A stretch of 64,000 bases of DNA from Aureimonas sp. AU20 (GTDB taxonomy: Bacteria; Pseudomonadota; Alphaproteobacteria; Rhizobiales; Rhizobiaceae). Of this stretch, positions 53,540-62,938 are shown piece after piece. The first letter of the stretch is position 1. Each line of letters opens with the position of its first letter. A program made the translations under genes and the position numbers. Under the pieces are notes generated by a model, which was given only the letters and a program-made list of their open reading frames with translations, did no database searches and was not told the DNA's origin. The stretch is from positions 62,001-126,000 of the forward strand of contig NZ_CP006368.1 in NCBI RefSeq assembly GCF_001442755.1, in the 5' to 3' direction.

Positions 53540-54811
53540 TTACCACCCATCGTTCGGCCTGGGATTGTTCTCGCTGTAACTGTTGTCGTAGCTGGGCGAC
53601 GACGAAGAAGCGACCGGTTGAACGTGGGTAATCTCTTCCTTGCCTTCGATGCGCATGCCCGCGGCAAGAATAAATCGGCTGATATGCGATGCGTCGGTTG
53701 TAAGCTCTTGAAGCAATTCGGGCAACGACATTCGCGCCCGGCGCACCGCTTCGGTCAGCGTATAGGAAATAGGAGCTTGCGGTTCGGTCAGGCGGAAATA
53801 CTCCGCCAGTTGCAGTACCGCGTTCAGCGCGTCTTCGCGATTGGCGAAACCGCCGGTTCTGGGCGCCGCCGCATGGCCAACGGCAAGCGGCGCGCCGCCC
53901 CCTGCGGGCGCGCCCCATCCATCGCTCCCAGCGCTGGCCCCGGCACCAGCCTCTGCGGGTGCCGGAGCCGCGACGGGCGCGGTGGCCTCCTGCCTTTCGC
54001 GGATCTTCTCCTGCGCGGCGAGCTTTTCGGCACCGAAATGGCGGATCGAGCCGGTTATGTGTTCCAGAAGCTCGCGCAGCGGCGTGAAGGACGGCGCGTC
54101 GTAGCCGGCCACCCGGTCGAGCGACGTGCCGAGCGCGGCCAGCGCGGCCAGCGCCTCGTCGATCGTCGCGAGCAGATCGGCGAGATCGCGCCCCGCCGTT
54201 TCGGCCAGACTCTCGCGGAACGTCTCCAGCGAAACCGCGCCTCCGGCGATGCGGGCCGCCCGCCGATCCGGGTCGGTCAGCTTGCCGAGTTCCACCGCCT
54301 GGTCGTAGTTCCAGATGGAGCGGGGCTTGGCGAGGCCGACGAGGGGGAGGGTGCGCAGCGTCTGGGCGAGCGTTCCGGCCGCGCCCGCTCCGCTCAACGC
54401 GCCGACCGCCGTCAATCGCCCCTCTATGCCATCCTCCTCGTCGGGCAGGGGATGGACCGTGTCCCAGAACCCATCCACCAGCGAGGTGAGCAGTCGCAGC
54501 CCGTCGCGGAGTCCGGCGAAACCTTCCAGCCGCACCAGGGCTTCCGTCGTCCAGGCGGCGACTTCGAGATCCTTGGCCTGCGAAGTCAGCAGCGCCAGCC
54601 CGCTTTGCAGGACGATGTCCCAGCTCTCGGGAGGCGGCGCATCGGCGTCTACATTGCCGCGCTCGGCGGCGCGGGCGGCGCCGCGCGCATCCTTGACGCG
54701 ATAATAGAGCGACTGGGCCGAACCGTCGGCGCGCGGATCGCCGCCCGACGGAGCGTCTTCGCCGATCGGCTGCGAAAGGGCGTCGAGATCGATCACGGAC
54801 GGAAGCGACAT
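53540..54811 (-). CDS. tssA: T6SS protein TssA (ImpA N-terminal domain)
   Basis: Protein of 423 residues with the ImpA domain at the N-terminus ([16 protein letters not shown]) and [21 protein letters not shown] after it. A Pro/Ala/Gly-rich linker separates a C-terminal helical part with [21 protein letters not shown]. TssA coordinates sheath and tube assembly and caps the growing end. The ATG at 54809-54811 shares one base with the stop of the gene upstream. Confidence 0.9.
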   Translation of the reverse strand: MSLPSVIDLDALSQPIGEDAPSGGDPRADGSAQSLYYRVKDARGAARAAERGNVDADAPPPESWDIVLQSGLALLTSQAKDLEVAAWTTEALVRLEGFAGLRDGLRLLTSLVDGFWDTVHPLPDEEDGIEGRLTAVGALSGAGAAGTLAQTLRTLPLVGLAKPRSIWNYDQAVELGKLTDPDRRAARIAGGAVSLETFRESLAETAGRDLADLLATIDEALAALAALGTSLDRVAGYDAPSFTPLRELLEHITGSIRHFGAEKLAAQEKIRERQEATAPVAAPAPAEAGAGASAGSDGWGAPAGGGAPLAVGHAAAPRTGGFANREDALNAVLQLAEYFRLTEPQAPISYTLTEAVRRARMSLPELLQELTTDASHISRFILAAGMRIEGKEEITHVQPVASSSSPSYDNSYSENNPRPNDGW

Positions 54812-55431
54812 CAATTGGACCCTTTGGGGAAGAAGGACGGCGAGGCGGAGGGCTGGCGCCCGTCTCCGCCATTGCCGATGTCGATGCCTCGACCGATCGC
54901 GTCCCGGAAGAGTTGATCCGACCGCCTGGGATCGCCCGCCGCGACGGCGAGCAGGATCGAGGCCGCGATGCCCGTCGGCGCCAGAACCGGATCCGGCGGC
55001 ACCTCGGGCAGGCCTTCCGGCGCCATGCTGCCGCCGGACCAGAAGGCCGCGAGTGCGGCATAGGCCCCCGGTGTTGCCGACTGGACGCTTTCGGCGGCCT
55101 GCAGGCAGAGGAAGCGGCGTTCGTCCGTGGGCTCGTAGACCCAGTCCTGCGCAGCGTTGTATGCCGGATCGGGATCGGCCGAGGCTGCGCCGGGAATGGC
55201 GATCCCCGTCATGCAGGCCCACCAGACGCCCTCGCGCACCGGAAGCGCGAAGGCCAGGAAGCGCACGGCGTCGGCGAACAGGCCGCTTCGGTCCAGGAGC
55301 GTCAGGAGGCCCTGCGGCGACAGGCTCGGCGTCAGATAGGCCTTGGCTTCGGCCGAGAGGGCGACGCGGCCGCAAATTTCGGCCGCCGTGGCGCCGCTGA
55401 TCTTTCGGATGGGAGCGAGCGGAACGGCCAT
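54811..55431 (-). CDS. T6SS-associated protein, DUF6931-like
   Basis: Protein of 206 residues. The region [22 protein letters not shown] and [13 protein letters not shown] resembles a family found next to T6SS genes in alphaproteobacteria; the name DUF6931 is from memory and not verified. No catalytic motif is evident. It lies between vgrG (2 bp) and tssA (1-bp overlap), where effector adaptors are often encoded, so an adaptor or chaperone role is possible but unproven. Confidence 0.7.
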   Translation of the reverse strand: MAVPLAPIRKISGATAAEICGRVALSAEAKAYLTPSLSPQGLLTLLDRSGLFADAVRFLAFALPVREGVWWACMTGIAIPGAASADPDPAYNAAQDWVYEPTDERRFLCLQAAESVQSATPGAYAALAAFWSGGSMAPEGLPEVPPDPVLAPTGIAASILLAVAAGDPRRSDQLFRDAIGRGIDIGNGGDGRQPSASPSFFPKGSN

Positions 55432-55433
55432 GG

Positions 55434-57503
55434 TCAATTGATCTTCACCAGGCCGCCATTGATCTGCGTCATGCCCGATCCCTTGACGTCGACCATCAGG
55501 CCGGACAGTTCGGCCTTCCCGGTCGCCTGCGCGGTGACCATAGGCCCCTTGATCATCACGCCCTGCGGCGTCACCTCGATCGTGCTCTGTCCGCATTTCA
55601 GCGTAATGCCTTGCAGCGCCTCGATCGTCACCTTGCCGGCGGCGCATGTCTGGGAGAGATTGCCGGCCTGCAACTCGACGCTCATGTTGCCGCCCTGCAG
55701 CGCGATCGAAAGATGGCCGCTGCCGAGTTTCAGTGCGTCGTTGCCCTGGGTCAAGGTCACGGTGCGGTTGCCCTGGGCGATGTCCAGCGTCTCGTTACCC
55801 TGCGAGAGGGTTTCGGCCCGGTTGCCCTTCGAAATCGTCAACGTGTCATTGCCGTCAGTGATGGTCGTGGTGCGGTCGTTCTTGATCGTACGGGTCTGGT
55901 CGTGACCGATATCGACGACGTCGTCGTTCTCCACCACGCGCTTGAAATCCTTTTGCGCGTGGAAGAGCACCTGCTCCTTGTCTTTCGTGTCGTCGAAGGA
56001 CAGTTCGTTGAACGTCGCCGTGTCACCGGATTTCGTGCTGCGGGTCCGCAGCCCGCTCTTGTTCATCTCGCCCGGCAGGGCGAAGGGCGGCGTGAAATCG
56101 CCGTTGTAGAGAGCGCCGGTCACCAGCGGCTGGTCGGGATCGCCGTTCAAGAAATGCACGATCACCTCCATTCCGACACGCGGAATGAACTGCATCCCCC
56201 AGCCCTTGCCCGCCCAGCCCTGGGCGACGCGGATGAAGCAGGAGCTTTGCTCGTCCTTCTTGCCGAGCCTGTCCCAATGGAACTGGACGCGCACCCGGCC
56301 ATGCTGGTCCGTGTAGATCTCGGAACCCGAGGGGCCGACCACCGTGGCGGTCTGCGGTCCATGGGCGCGGTGCTTGGCGGTGTGGATCGCCGGCCGCGCC
56401 GTCCGCCCGGCGGGAATGGCGCGGAAACGATTGGAATAGGTGGCAACGCCGTCCTGCTTCGGCCGACTGTTGAAATAGGACGGGTCGATCAGGCGATGCT
56501 CGATCGTGGTCACGACCAAGCTCTCGCCCGATAGCTGCGCGCCGTCTAGAAGAGCGACGTCGTCATGCGAACTGCTCTGGATGGAGAATTTGCGCCCGGG
56601 AACGAGCGAGACGGCTGTCGATTGCCCGTCGAGTTCTTCGGTCAGCGCGTCGGCCGCGTCGACATTGCGAGTGGCGGCGGCCTTCTGCTGCGCGTCCAGC
56701 GCCTCGCGCTCGCCATAGGCGAAATGCTCCCAGCCGCTCCAGGCGCTGGTAAGCGAAAGACTGGACTCGCTGGACCCGTCGATCGGCGTCGAGGGTGCCG
56801 TGAAATCGAACTGACGGAAACCCCATTTCGTGTCGGCCATCCGCCGATGAAGCGAAACGGACTGAACGAGGCGCTCTCCCTCGACGCTCCCTTCGGCATG
56901 GCGCAGCGCCGCGCCCGAGGCGGCGGCATACTTCACCGCGCTGTCGCTGACGACGAGCGTGTGCGCGCTGTCCGTATGTTCGAAGAAGAAGAAATAACCC
57001 TCTTCCTCGAAAAGGCGGGACACGAAGTCGAGATCGGTTTCGCCGAACTGGACGCAGTAGGGACGAGGCGTCTTGGCCCCCACCACATCGAAGCGGAAAT
57101 CGTTCACCTTGCGCTCGCCGAAGATCGCGGTCGCGATGTCCACCACGCTCTTTTCCTGGAAAATTCGGTAGTTCGAGGAGTGGCGGAGAACGGCAAGGCT
57201 GGGCTCGACGTCGATCTCGCAGCGCCGATAGCCGCTTCGCAGCAGTGGGCCGAAGCGCAGGCCCGTGACGATCCCATGGATCTGCCGCGTTTCGCCCGCG
57301 AAGCGCGCAAGCGTAAGCCCCACCGCCTGACCTAACAGGTCGGCTGGAGCGAAGGTCCGGCTGCACAGCCCGCGAAGCCGGAACGAGAAGAGCCGCGACA
57401 AAGCTTCGCGACCCTCCATTTCCTCGACCACGAGCACATCCTGGCCGAGCGGCGTTTGCAGCCGCAACCAGCGCTGTTCCTGCGACAGGGAAACCGTCGA
57501 CAT
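55434..57503 (-). CDS. vgrG: T6SS spike protein VgrG (TssI)
   Basis: Spike protein of 689 residues. The gp27-like N-terminus carries CVQFGETDLDFVSRLFEEEGY, the gp5-like OB fold has GRVRVQFHWDRLGKKDEQSS and GWAGKGWGMQFIPRVGMEVIV, and the C-terminal beta-helix contains repeated GN-type rungs (ISKGNRAETLSQGNETLDIAQGN in outline). The end carries only a short GQSTIEVTPQGVMIKGP section, so no toxin domain is fused. It is encoded after hcp and before the DUF6931-like gene. Confidence 0.96.
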   Translation of the reverse strand: MSTVSLSQEQRWLRLQTPLGQDVLVVEEMEGREALSRLFSFRLRGLCSRTFAPADLLGQAVGLTLARFAGETRQIHGIVTGLRFGPLLRSGYRRCEIDVEPSLAVLRHSSNYRIFQEKSVVDIATAIFGERKVNDFRFDVVGAKTPRPYCVQFGETDLDFVSRLFEEEGYFFFFEHTDSAHTLVVSDSAVKYAAASGAALRHAEGSVEGERLVQSVSLHRRMADTKWGFRQFDFTAPSTPIDGSSESSLSLTSAWSGWEHFAYGEREALDAQQKAAATRNVDAADALTEELDGQSTAVSLVPGRKFSIQSSSHDDVALLDGAQLSGESLVVTTIEHRLIDPSYFNSRPKQDGVATYSNRFRAIPAGRTARPAIHTAKHRAHGPQTATVVGPSGSEIYTDQHGRVRVQFHWDRLGKKDEQSSCFIRVAQGWAGKGWGMQFIPRVGMEVIVHFLNGDPDQPLVTGALYNGDFTPPFALPGEMNKSGLRTRSTKSGDTATFNELSFDDTKDKEQVLFHAQKDFKRVVENDDVVDIGHDQTRTIKNDRTTTITDGNDTLTISKGNRAETLSQGNETLDIAQGNRTVTLTQGNDALKLGSGHLSIALQGGNMSVELQAGNLSQTCAAGKVTIEALQGITLKCGQSTIEVTPQGVMIKGPMVTAQATGKAELSGLMVDVKGSGMTQINGGLVKIN

Positions 57504-57546
57504 GGAGACCTTTCAGGACGATGTCGGAGACGATGCGGGATCGGGA

Positions 57547-58020
57547 TCAGGCGTTCTTGCGGGTAGACATATCGTAGGTCGTGGTCTGCGACTCGCCCGT
57601 GTTGTCGGCTTTGGCGACCGAGTTCTTCATCATGACCTTCGTGAAATTGAAGGATAGAGTTTCTTGCGGGCGGTCGCCGCCGGACGAGATGGAGTAGCCC
57701 GACGTCATCGTATTGCTCAGTTCATAGCGAAGAAACTCTTCCTCACCATCCTTCTTGGTGCGCGTAAAGGCGACCTCGACTTTGACAGGCAGGCCGTAGA
57801 GGGCCTCTTCCAGCATCTTATGGGAGATTTTGTCGAGTTGCTTGCTCACGGTAATTTCGCTGACCGAGGCAGCGGAGCTTTCGCGTACGCCCGAAGTACC
57901 GTCCGCTGAGCCGATGCCACGGCCGACGCCCCACTGGAAGCTATTCAGTTCGATCCATTTCTCGAAACCAACGGCGGTGACGTTGCCTTCGAGGGCGTCA
58001 TATTTAAGATAGATGGCCAT
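57547..58020 (-). CDS. hcp: T6SS tube protein Hcp
   Basis: Inner-tube subunit of 157 residues. It begins MAIYLKYDALEGNVTAVGFE and has ELNSFQWGVGRGIG, then the SEITVSKQLDKISHKML and LSFNFTKVMM motifs of the Hcp1 family. It should form hexamers that are loaded with VgrG and PAAR at the tip. The gene follows tssH by 40 bp and precedes vgrG by 43 bp. Confidence 0.96.
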   Translation of the reverse strand: MAIYLKYDALEGNVTAVGFEKWIELNSFQWGVGRGIGSADGTSGVRESSAASVSEITVSKQLDKISHKMLEEALYGLPVKVEVAFTRTKKDGEEEFLRYELSNTMTSGYSISSGGDRPQETLSFNFTKVMMKNSVAKADNTGESQTTTYDMSTRKNA

Positions 58021-58060
58021 GAATGCGTTTCCTTGATGGAAGACTGTTTGGACGACGCGG

Positions 58061-60748
58061 TTATTCTGCCGCGACCGGTTCTTGGGCCGGGTGCGAGTCC
58101 CCCTCCGCCGCGTCGGCGGGGGTGAAGGTGAAACTGCCGTCGGAATCGAGCGCGATCCGCACGTCGGGCACCTCGCGATTGTCCGCGATCCAGGCGAGAA
58201 CCTGGGCGGAGAGTTGCGGCAGGAGGCTGCGCGACAGAATGTATTCGATGTTGCGCGCGCCGCTCTCGACCTCGGTGCAGCGCGCCGCGATGGCGGCCAC
58301 GAGGCCGTCGTCCCACACGAGCCGCGCCTTGTAGGTTTCGGCGAACCGCTTGGCGATGCGCTTGAGCTGAAGCTCCACGATCTGCCGGATCACGTCGTCC
58401 GCCAGCGGGAAGTAGGGGATCACCGAGCAGCGGCCGAGGAAGGCCGGCTTGAAGCTCTTCAGAAGTTCGGGCCGCAGCGCATCGGCCAGCTCTTCCGGGC
58501 TCGGCCGCGTCGCCGGATTGGCGCAGAGGCGATGAATCAGATCCGTGCCAGCGTTCGACGTGAGAATGATGACGGTGTTCTTGAAGTCGATGTCGCGGCC
58601 TTCGCCGTCGCGCAGCATGCCCTTGTCGAAGACCTGGTAGAACACGTCCTGGACGCCGGGATGGGCCTTCTCGACCTCGTCCAGCAGGATCACCGAATAG
58701 GGCCTCCGCCGCACCGCCTCGGTCAGCACGCCGCCCTCGCCATAGCCGACATAGCCGGGAGGCGAACCGACGAGCATCGAGACCTTATGCTCCTCCTTGA
58801 ACTCCGACATGTTGATGACGGTGAGATTCTGTTCCCCGCCATAGAGCAGCTCGGCCACCGCGAGCGCGGTCTCGGTCTTGCCGACGCCGGACGTGCCGAC
58901 CATCAGGAAGACGCCGATCGGCTTGCGAGGATCGGACAGCTTGGCGCGCGAGGTGCGGATGGTTTCGGCGATTGCCTCCAGCGCCTGCGGCTGACCGATG
59001 ACGCGCTCTTCCAGCTTCGGCTTGAGGTTGAGCACGGTCTTGATCTCGTTGGAGATCATGCGGCCGACCGGAATGCCCGTCCAATTGGCGATCACCTCGG
59101 CGATGGCCTGGCTGTCGACCGTCACCCGCATGAGGGGATGCTCGCCCTGCAGCGCGGTCAGCTCGTCGCCGAGCTGGCGCAGTTCGGCGCGCAGCGCGTC
59201 CGGGTCGCTCGTCCCGGCCTCGCCGTCCGCCGCGCCGCCCAGGGTTTCATGCAGGGCGCGCATCTGATCGACGATCGCCTTCTCGCGCTCGAACTGGCCC
59301 TCCAGCTCCCCAAGCCGCTCCTGCGTCGTCGCGCGCCGCTCCTCGAGTTCGGCCATGCGTGCGGCATGGTCGGCACCGATGCGGGTCTCGCGGCCGAGAA
59401 CCGCCAGATCGGTGTCGAGCATCTGAATCTGGCGCCGCGCGTCCTCGATCGCGGCGGGCGTCGAATTGCTGGCGACGGCGACGCGTCCCGCCGCCGTGTC
59501 GAGGAGGCTTACCGCCTTGTCGGGCAACTGGCGGCTCGGAATGTAGCGGCGCGACAGGCGCACCGCGTCCTCGACCGCTTCCGACAGGATGCGCACGCCG
59601 TGGTGCCGCTCCAGCGTCGGCACGAGGCCGCGCATCATGGCGATGGCCGCCTCGTCGCCCGGCTCCTCGACCTTCACCACCTGGAAGCGGCGGGTGAGAG
59701 CGGGGTCGCGTTCGAAATATTTCTTGTACTCGGCCCAGGTCGTGGCGGCGATGGTGCGCATCTCGCCGCGCGCCAGCGCCGGCTTCAGAAGGTTGGCCGC
59801 GTCGTTTTGGCCGGCCGCGCCGCCGGCGCCGATCAGCGTGTGCGCTTCGTCGATGAACATGATGATCGGCTTGGGCGAGGCCTTCACGCCCTCGATCACG
59901 TTCTTCAGGCGGTTCTCGAACTCGCCCTTCATCCCGGCGCCGGCCTGGAGCAGGCCGAGATCGAGCGAAAGCAGCTCCACGTCCTTGAGACTGTCGGGAA
60001 CGTCGCCGGCGGCGATCTTCAGGGCGAAGCCCTCGACCACGGCCGTCTTGCCGACGCCCGCCTCGCCGGTGAGGATCGGGTTGTTCTGGCGACGGCGCGT
60101 CAGGATGTCGATGATCTGGCGCGTTTCGGCGTCGCGGCCGAGAACGGGATCGATCTGTCCGTCGCGAGCCCGCGCCGTGAGGTTGACGGTGTATTGGTCG
60201 AGCGCCGCGGAAGCGGCCCCCGTCGGCGCTCGCGGCCGGGGCGTCTCGCCCGTCGCAACCGATCCCTGCGGCGCTTCGGAGCTGGAGGCCGTGATCGTCG
60301 CCAGCGTGGCCTTCAGGTCTTCGCCCTTGATCTTGGCGAGTTCGCGGGAGGCGTCCCTGGCGACGGCCGAGAGCGTGTCGTCATCCATCAGGGCGGCGAG
60401 GAGATGTCCGCCGCGTACGCTCGCCTCTCCCGATTCCAACGAGGCCAGGAGCCAGGCTTCGCGCATCAGCCGGACGACGTTCGGCGCCAGCGAAGGTGCG
60501 CGGCTATTGCCCGTCTTGAACCGATCGAGGACGCGGGTCAGATCCGCCTGCAATCGCGCGAGATCGACCCCGAAATGACGAAGGATCGCCGCCGCATCGG
60601 TGTCGGCGGGCTCCACCAGCTTCGTCAGCCAGTGTTCGATCTCGACATTGTAGTGGGTGCGCGAGAGGGTCAGGCCCACCGCAGCTTCAAGGGATGCGCG
60701 GGTGGGCGCATTGAGGCGCCCAACCAGAACCTGCAGATCCACGGCCAA
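58061..60748 (-). CDS. tssH: T6SS AAA+ ATPase TssH (ClpV)
   Basis: Sheath-recycling disaggregase of 895 residues. The N-terminal domain (VGRLNAPTRASLEAAVGLTLS) is followed by AAA1 with Walker A GEAGVGKTAVVEG, a coiled-coil middle domain, and AAA2 with GTSGVGKTETALA and ILLDEVEKAHP. The TTG at 60746-60748 is preferred because GGGGAGAG lies just upstream; a GTG two codons later is possible and the frame is open further. It is the first gene of the T6SS run. Confidence 0.94.
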   Translation of the reverse strand: MAVDLQVLVGRLNAPTRASLEAAVGLTLSRTHYNVEIEHWLTKLVEPADTDAAAILRHFGVDLARLQADLTRVLDRFKTGNSRAPSLAPNVVRLMREAWLLASLESGEASVRGGHLLAALMDDDTLSAVARDASRELAKIKGEDLKATLATITASSSEAPQGSVATGETPRPRAPTGAASAALDQYTVNLTARARDGQIDPVLGRDAETRQIIDILTRRRQNNPILTGEAGVGKTAVVEGFALKIAAGDVPDSLKDVELLSLDLGLLQAGAGMKGEFENRLKNVIEGVKASPKPIIMFIDEAHTLIGAGGAAGQNDAANLLKPALARGEMRTIAATTWAEYKKYFERDPALTRRFQVVKVEEPGDEAAIAMMRGLVPTLERHHGVRILSEAVEDAVRLSRRYIPSRQLPDKAVSLLDTAAGRVAVASNSTPAAIEDARRQIQMLDTDLAVLGRETRIGADHAARMAELEERRATTQERLGELEGQFEREKAIVDQMRALHETLGGAADGEAGTSDPDALRAELRQLGDELTALQGEHPLMRVTVDSQAIAEVIANWTGIPVGRMISNEIKTVLNLKPKLEERVIGQPQALEAIAETIRTSRAKLSDPRKPIGVFLMVGTSGVGKTETALAVAELLYGGEQNLTVINMSEFKEEHKVSMLVGSPPGYVGYGEGGVLTEAVRRRPYSVILLDEVEKAHPGVQDVFYQVFDKGMLRDGEGRDIDFKNTVIILTSNAGTDLIHRLCANPATRPSPEELADALRPELLKSFKPAFLGRCSVIPYFPLADDVIRQIVELQLKRIAKRFAETYKARLVWDDGLVAAIAARCTEVESGARNIEYILSRSLLPQLSAQVLAWIADNREVPDVRIALDSDGSFTFTPADAAEGDSHPAQEPVAAE

Positions 60749-60793
60749 TGAACTCTCCCCATGCCTTCGCGAGGCGTGCGGGCTGGTCTTTTC

Positions 60794-60809
60794 CGGTTCG
60801 TTGGAACCG
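60794..60809. promoter_or_regulatory. Perfect inverted repeat upstream of tssH
   Basis: CGGTTC and GAACCG with a 4-nt GTTG spacer lie 46-61 bp upstream of the tssH start. The position suits an operator for the T6SS promoter or a leader hairpin. No regulator can be assigned from the sequence. Confidence 0.4.
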
Positions 60810-60983
60810 AAAGTCCTGCACCGCGTTTGCAAGAGACGTACACCGAGATTACGTCTTGGAGCGAGCCCGACGAGGCCCCGAGACTTGGCTCAGAGTCTCA
60901 GAAGCCTCTGAATTGTCCAACGGCTTCGAATGGGCGATTTTTGCGGGTCGCACGCCGTGCGCTCAGGCCGCAATCCCGAGGCG

Positions 60984-61319
60984 TCAGGGCTGCGCCACCG
61001 CCTCGTCGACATGGGCGAAAATCGGAAACAGACGCAGAAATCCGCTCATCTCGAACACGAGGCGGATGCGGCTGTTGAGCCCCGAGAGGGCAAGCGAGCC
61101 GCCGGGGATAGCCTTGATCTTCTTGGCGGCGGACAAAAACACCGATAGGCCCGTGCTGCTGACATAGTCTATGCCGGAGAGGTCGAGCACCAGCCGCGCG
61201 TCGCCCCGCTGGATCACCGCCGACAGATGCCGGTCCAAAAGGGGGGCGGTGTTGCTGTCGAGGCGACCGACGGGCGCCACGACAAGCCGATCGCCGCGCC
61301 GAGCTTCAGTGATATTCAT
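60984..61319 (-). CDS. Anti-sigma-factor antagonist (STAS domain)
   Basis: SpoIIAA/RsbV-like protein of 111 residues. The phosphorylation-site region is DLSGIDYVSSTGLSVFLSA, with two serines at the expected position. Antagonists of this type release a partner when dephosphorylated and are inactivated by an RsbW-like kinase. It is divergent from just such an ATPase at 61424 and lies 236 bp upstream of tssH on the same strand. The ATG at 61317-61319 begins MNITEARRGDRLVV, the usual STAS start; an upstream in-frame Met adds 14 residues. Confidence 0.92.
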   Translation of the reverse strand: MNITEARRGDRLVVAPVGRLDSNTAPLLDRHLSAVIQRGDARLVLDLSGIDYVSSTGLSVFLSAAKKIKAIPGGSLALSGLNSRIRLVFEMSGFLRLFPIFAHVDEAVAQP

Positions 61320-61423
61320 GGCCTGATCCTGGAAAAACGCGCCCCGATGGAAAGTCGTCAAGGCTTCGTCAATGCAATTTCTATGTTCTATTCATCGGAC
61401 AGCTCTCTTACAAATGCGTTTCC

Positions 61424-62491
61424 ATGACCGCTCCGCCGCCGACGTCGCATTCCATGTCGCCTGATGACCGGCTCGCGGCCGAGGTCGCGCGCATGTTGCT
61501 GCCGCAGCGGTTTCCCCACCGGCGCGACCTCGAGCTTTCGGGTCTCGCCGGGACTTCGGCGGAGGCCTGTTCCTTTTATGATGTCTTCTGGCCGCCGGGC
61601 GGTCTTCTGGCTCTGTGCGCTGCTTCCGTCCCGCGCGCCGGGGCATCGGGCGCCTTGCGGGCTGCCGCCTTGCAAAAGCTCGTGAGGGCCGGGCTCGGCT
61701 TGTCTCTTTCCGCTGACGAGACGCTCGCGCTGGTCGGGCGGGCCTACGCGGCCGAGTTCGAGGAGGAGCCCTTCGATCTCGCGCTCCTGACGCTGGACCC
61801 GGCGAGTGGCCGGTTCGCCGGCGCCGGACAGGGGCGTCATATCGCGGCAATCGGCGCGCGGGTCTCGCCCGGCGACGGCGTGCTACCGATCGGCTCGGTT
61901 CTCTGGCTCGCCGCCGGCGCGCAGGCGCTGGGCGAACCGGCGGGAGAGGGGCCGGACCTTGGGCTTGACGATCTCGCCGCGCGTCTTCTCGATACGATGG
62001 CGCCGGGCGTCGCCCTGGTCGGAGTGACGTTGCGGGCGACGGGCCGGAAAGCCTCGTACGATTTCTCGATGGCGAACGAACTGGCCGCGATCGCGGGCCT
62101 CGTCTCCGGCGTGGAGGCGACCCTGGCGCGCGAGGGCGTACCCGAGCCGGTCGCCGCAGGGCTGGGCCTCGCGCTCGACGAGTTGCTGACCAACACCGTG
62201 AGTTATGGTTATCTCGACGGCGGTTGGCACGAGATTCTTGTGGAACTGGACGTTGCCCCCGGCTGCGTCGACGTGTCCGTGCGCGACGACGGCCGTGCCT
62301 TCGATCCGCTCCTCGCGCCCGAACCCGATCTCGCCGTCGAGCTGGAGGAGCGTCAGGTCGGCGGGCTGGGCATTCACTTCGTTCGCACGCTCGCGGACGA
62401 GATCAGCTACGAGCGTGAGAGAGGATGGAATGTTTTGAGACTGAGGAAACGATTCGACCCCGAAGCCGGTCTTGAATCGTCTGGCGGTTGA
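61424..62491 (+). CDS. Degenerate SpoIIE-like domain fused to an RsbW-like ATPase
   Basis: Protein of 355 residues. The N-terminal 200 residues follow a SpoIIE/RsbU outline but the metal-site motifs are lost: GGDxYD reads EACSFYD and GDVxGKG reads AASVPRAG. The C-terminal 130 residues are a GHKL ATPase as in RsbW/SpoIIAB: N box LDELLTNTVSYGY, G boxes VRDDGRAFDP and GGLGIHFVR. It would phosphorylate or bind the divergently encoded STAS protein, with the N-terminal part as a non-catalytic regulator. It is followed after 63 bp by PAAR, linking the switch to the T6SS. Confidence 0.88.
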   Translation: MTAPPPTSHSMSPDDRLAAEVARMLLPQRFPHRRDLELSGLAGTSAEACSFYDVFWPPGGLLALCAASVPRAGASGALRAAALQKLVRAGLGLSLSADETLALVGRAYAAEFEEEPFDLALLTLDPASGRFAGAGQGRHIAAIGARVSPGDGVLPIGSVLWLAAGAQALGEPAGEGPDLGLDDLAARLLDTMAPGVALVGVTLRATGRKASYDFSMANELAAIAGLVSGVEATLAREGVPEPVAAGLGLALDELLTNTVSYGYLDGGWHEILVELDVAPGCVDVSVRDDGRAFDPLLAPEPDLAVELEERQVGGLGIHFVRTLADEISYERERGWNVLRLRKRFDPEAGLESSGG

Positions 62492-62554
62492 GCCCACGGG
62501 CAGGTAAACAGAAATCCTTCGTTCTGGCGGTCTTCGCCTGCCCAAGGTCTCCCT

Positions 62555-62938
62555 ATGCCGCCAGCCGCCCGAATGACCGATATGGTGCTGCAGGATGCAC
62601 CGCATTGTCATGCGCCCATTCATCCGGCGGCGCCTGTGCCCACCGCCGTTCCCCACCCCGCCATGCCCCTGCCCATCGTGAAGGGCCAGCCCAACGTCAT
62701 GATCGGAAACCTGCCGGCGGCGCGGCTGACCGACATGACGCAGCCGTGTCTTCTGGCCGGCTGCGTGCCGGGCGGGCCGGGGATGCTGGCCAAAGGGTCG
62801 GCGACGGTGATGATCGGCGGTATGCCGGCGGCCCGCGTCGGCGATCTGACCATGCATCCGGCCTGTGTCGCTCCGATTCCTAGCCCCACGGGAAAGGTGC
62901 TTCCGCCCGGCTGCGCGACCGTCATGATCGGTGGCTGA
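62555..62938 (+). CDS. PAAR-domain T6SS spike-tip protein
   Basis: PAAR protein of 127 residues that caps the VgrG spike. Beta-rich repeats PNVMIGNLPAARLTDMT and ATVMIGGMPAARVGDLT alternate with His and Cys residues that bind zinc (HCHAPIH near residue 18 and CLLAGC). There is no C-terminal toxin extension. The stop is followed immediately by the ATG of the Trm112-like methyltransferase, so they are coupled. Confidence 0.92.
   Translation: MPPAARMTDMVLQDAPHCHAPIHPAAPVPTAVPHPAMPLPIVKGQPNVMIGNLPAARLTDMTQPCLLAGCVPGGPGMLAKGSATVMIGGMPAARVGDLTMHPACVAPIPSPTGKVLPPGCATVMIGG

Noticed and set aside
58082..60751. 889-codon open frame antisense to tssH
   Set aside because: A mirror of the GC-rich tssH frame; the ClpV motifs are on the minus strand.
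60828..60843. Sigma-54 promoter for tssH
   Set aside because: The TTGCA element is present but the -24 GG dinucleotide is not, so the match is too weak to annotate.
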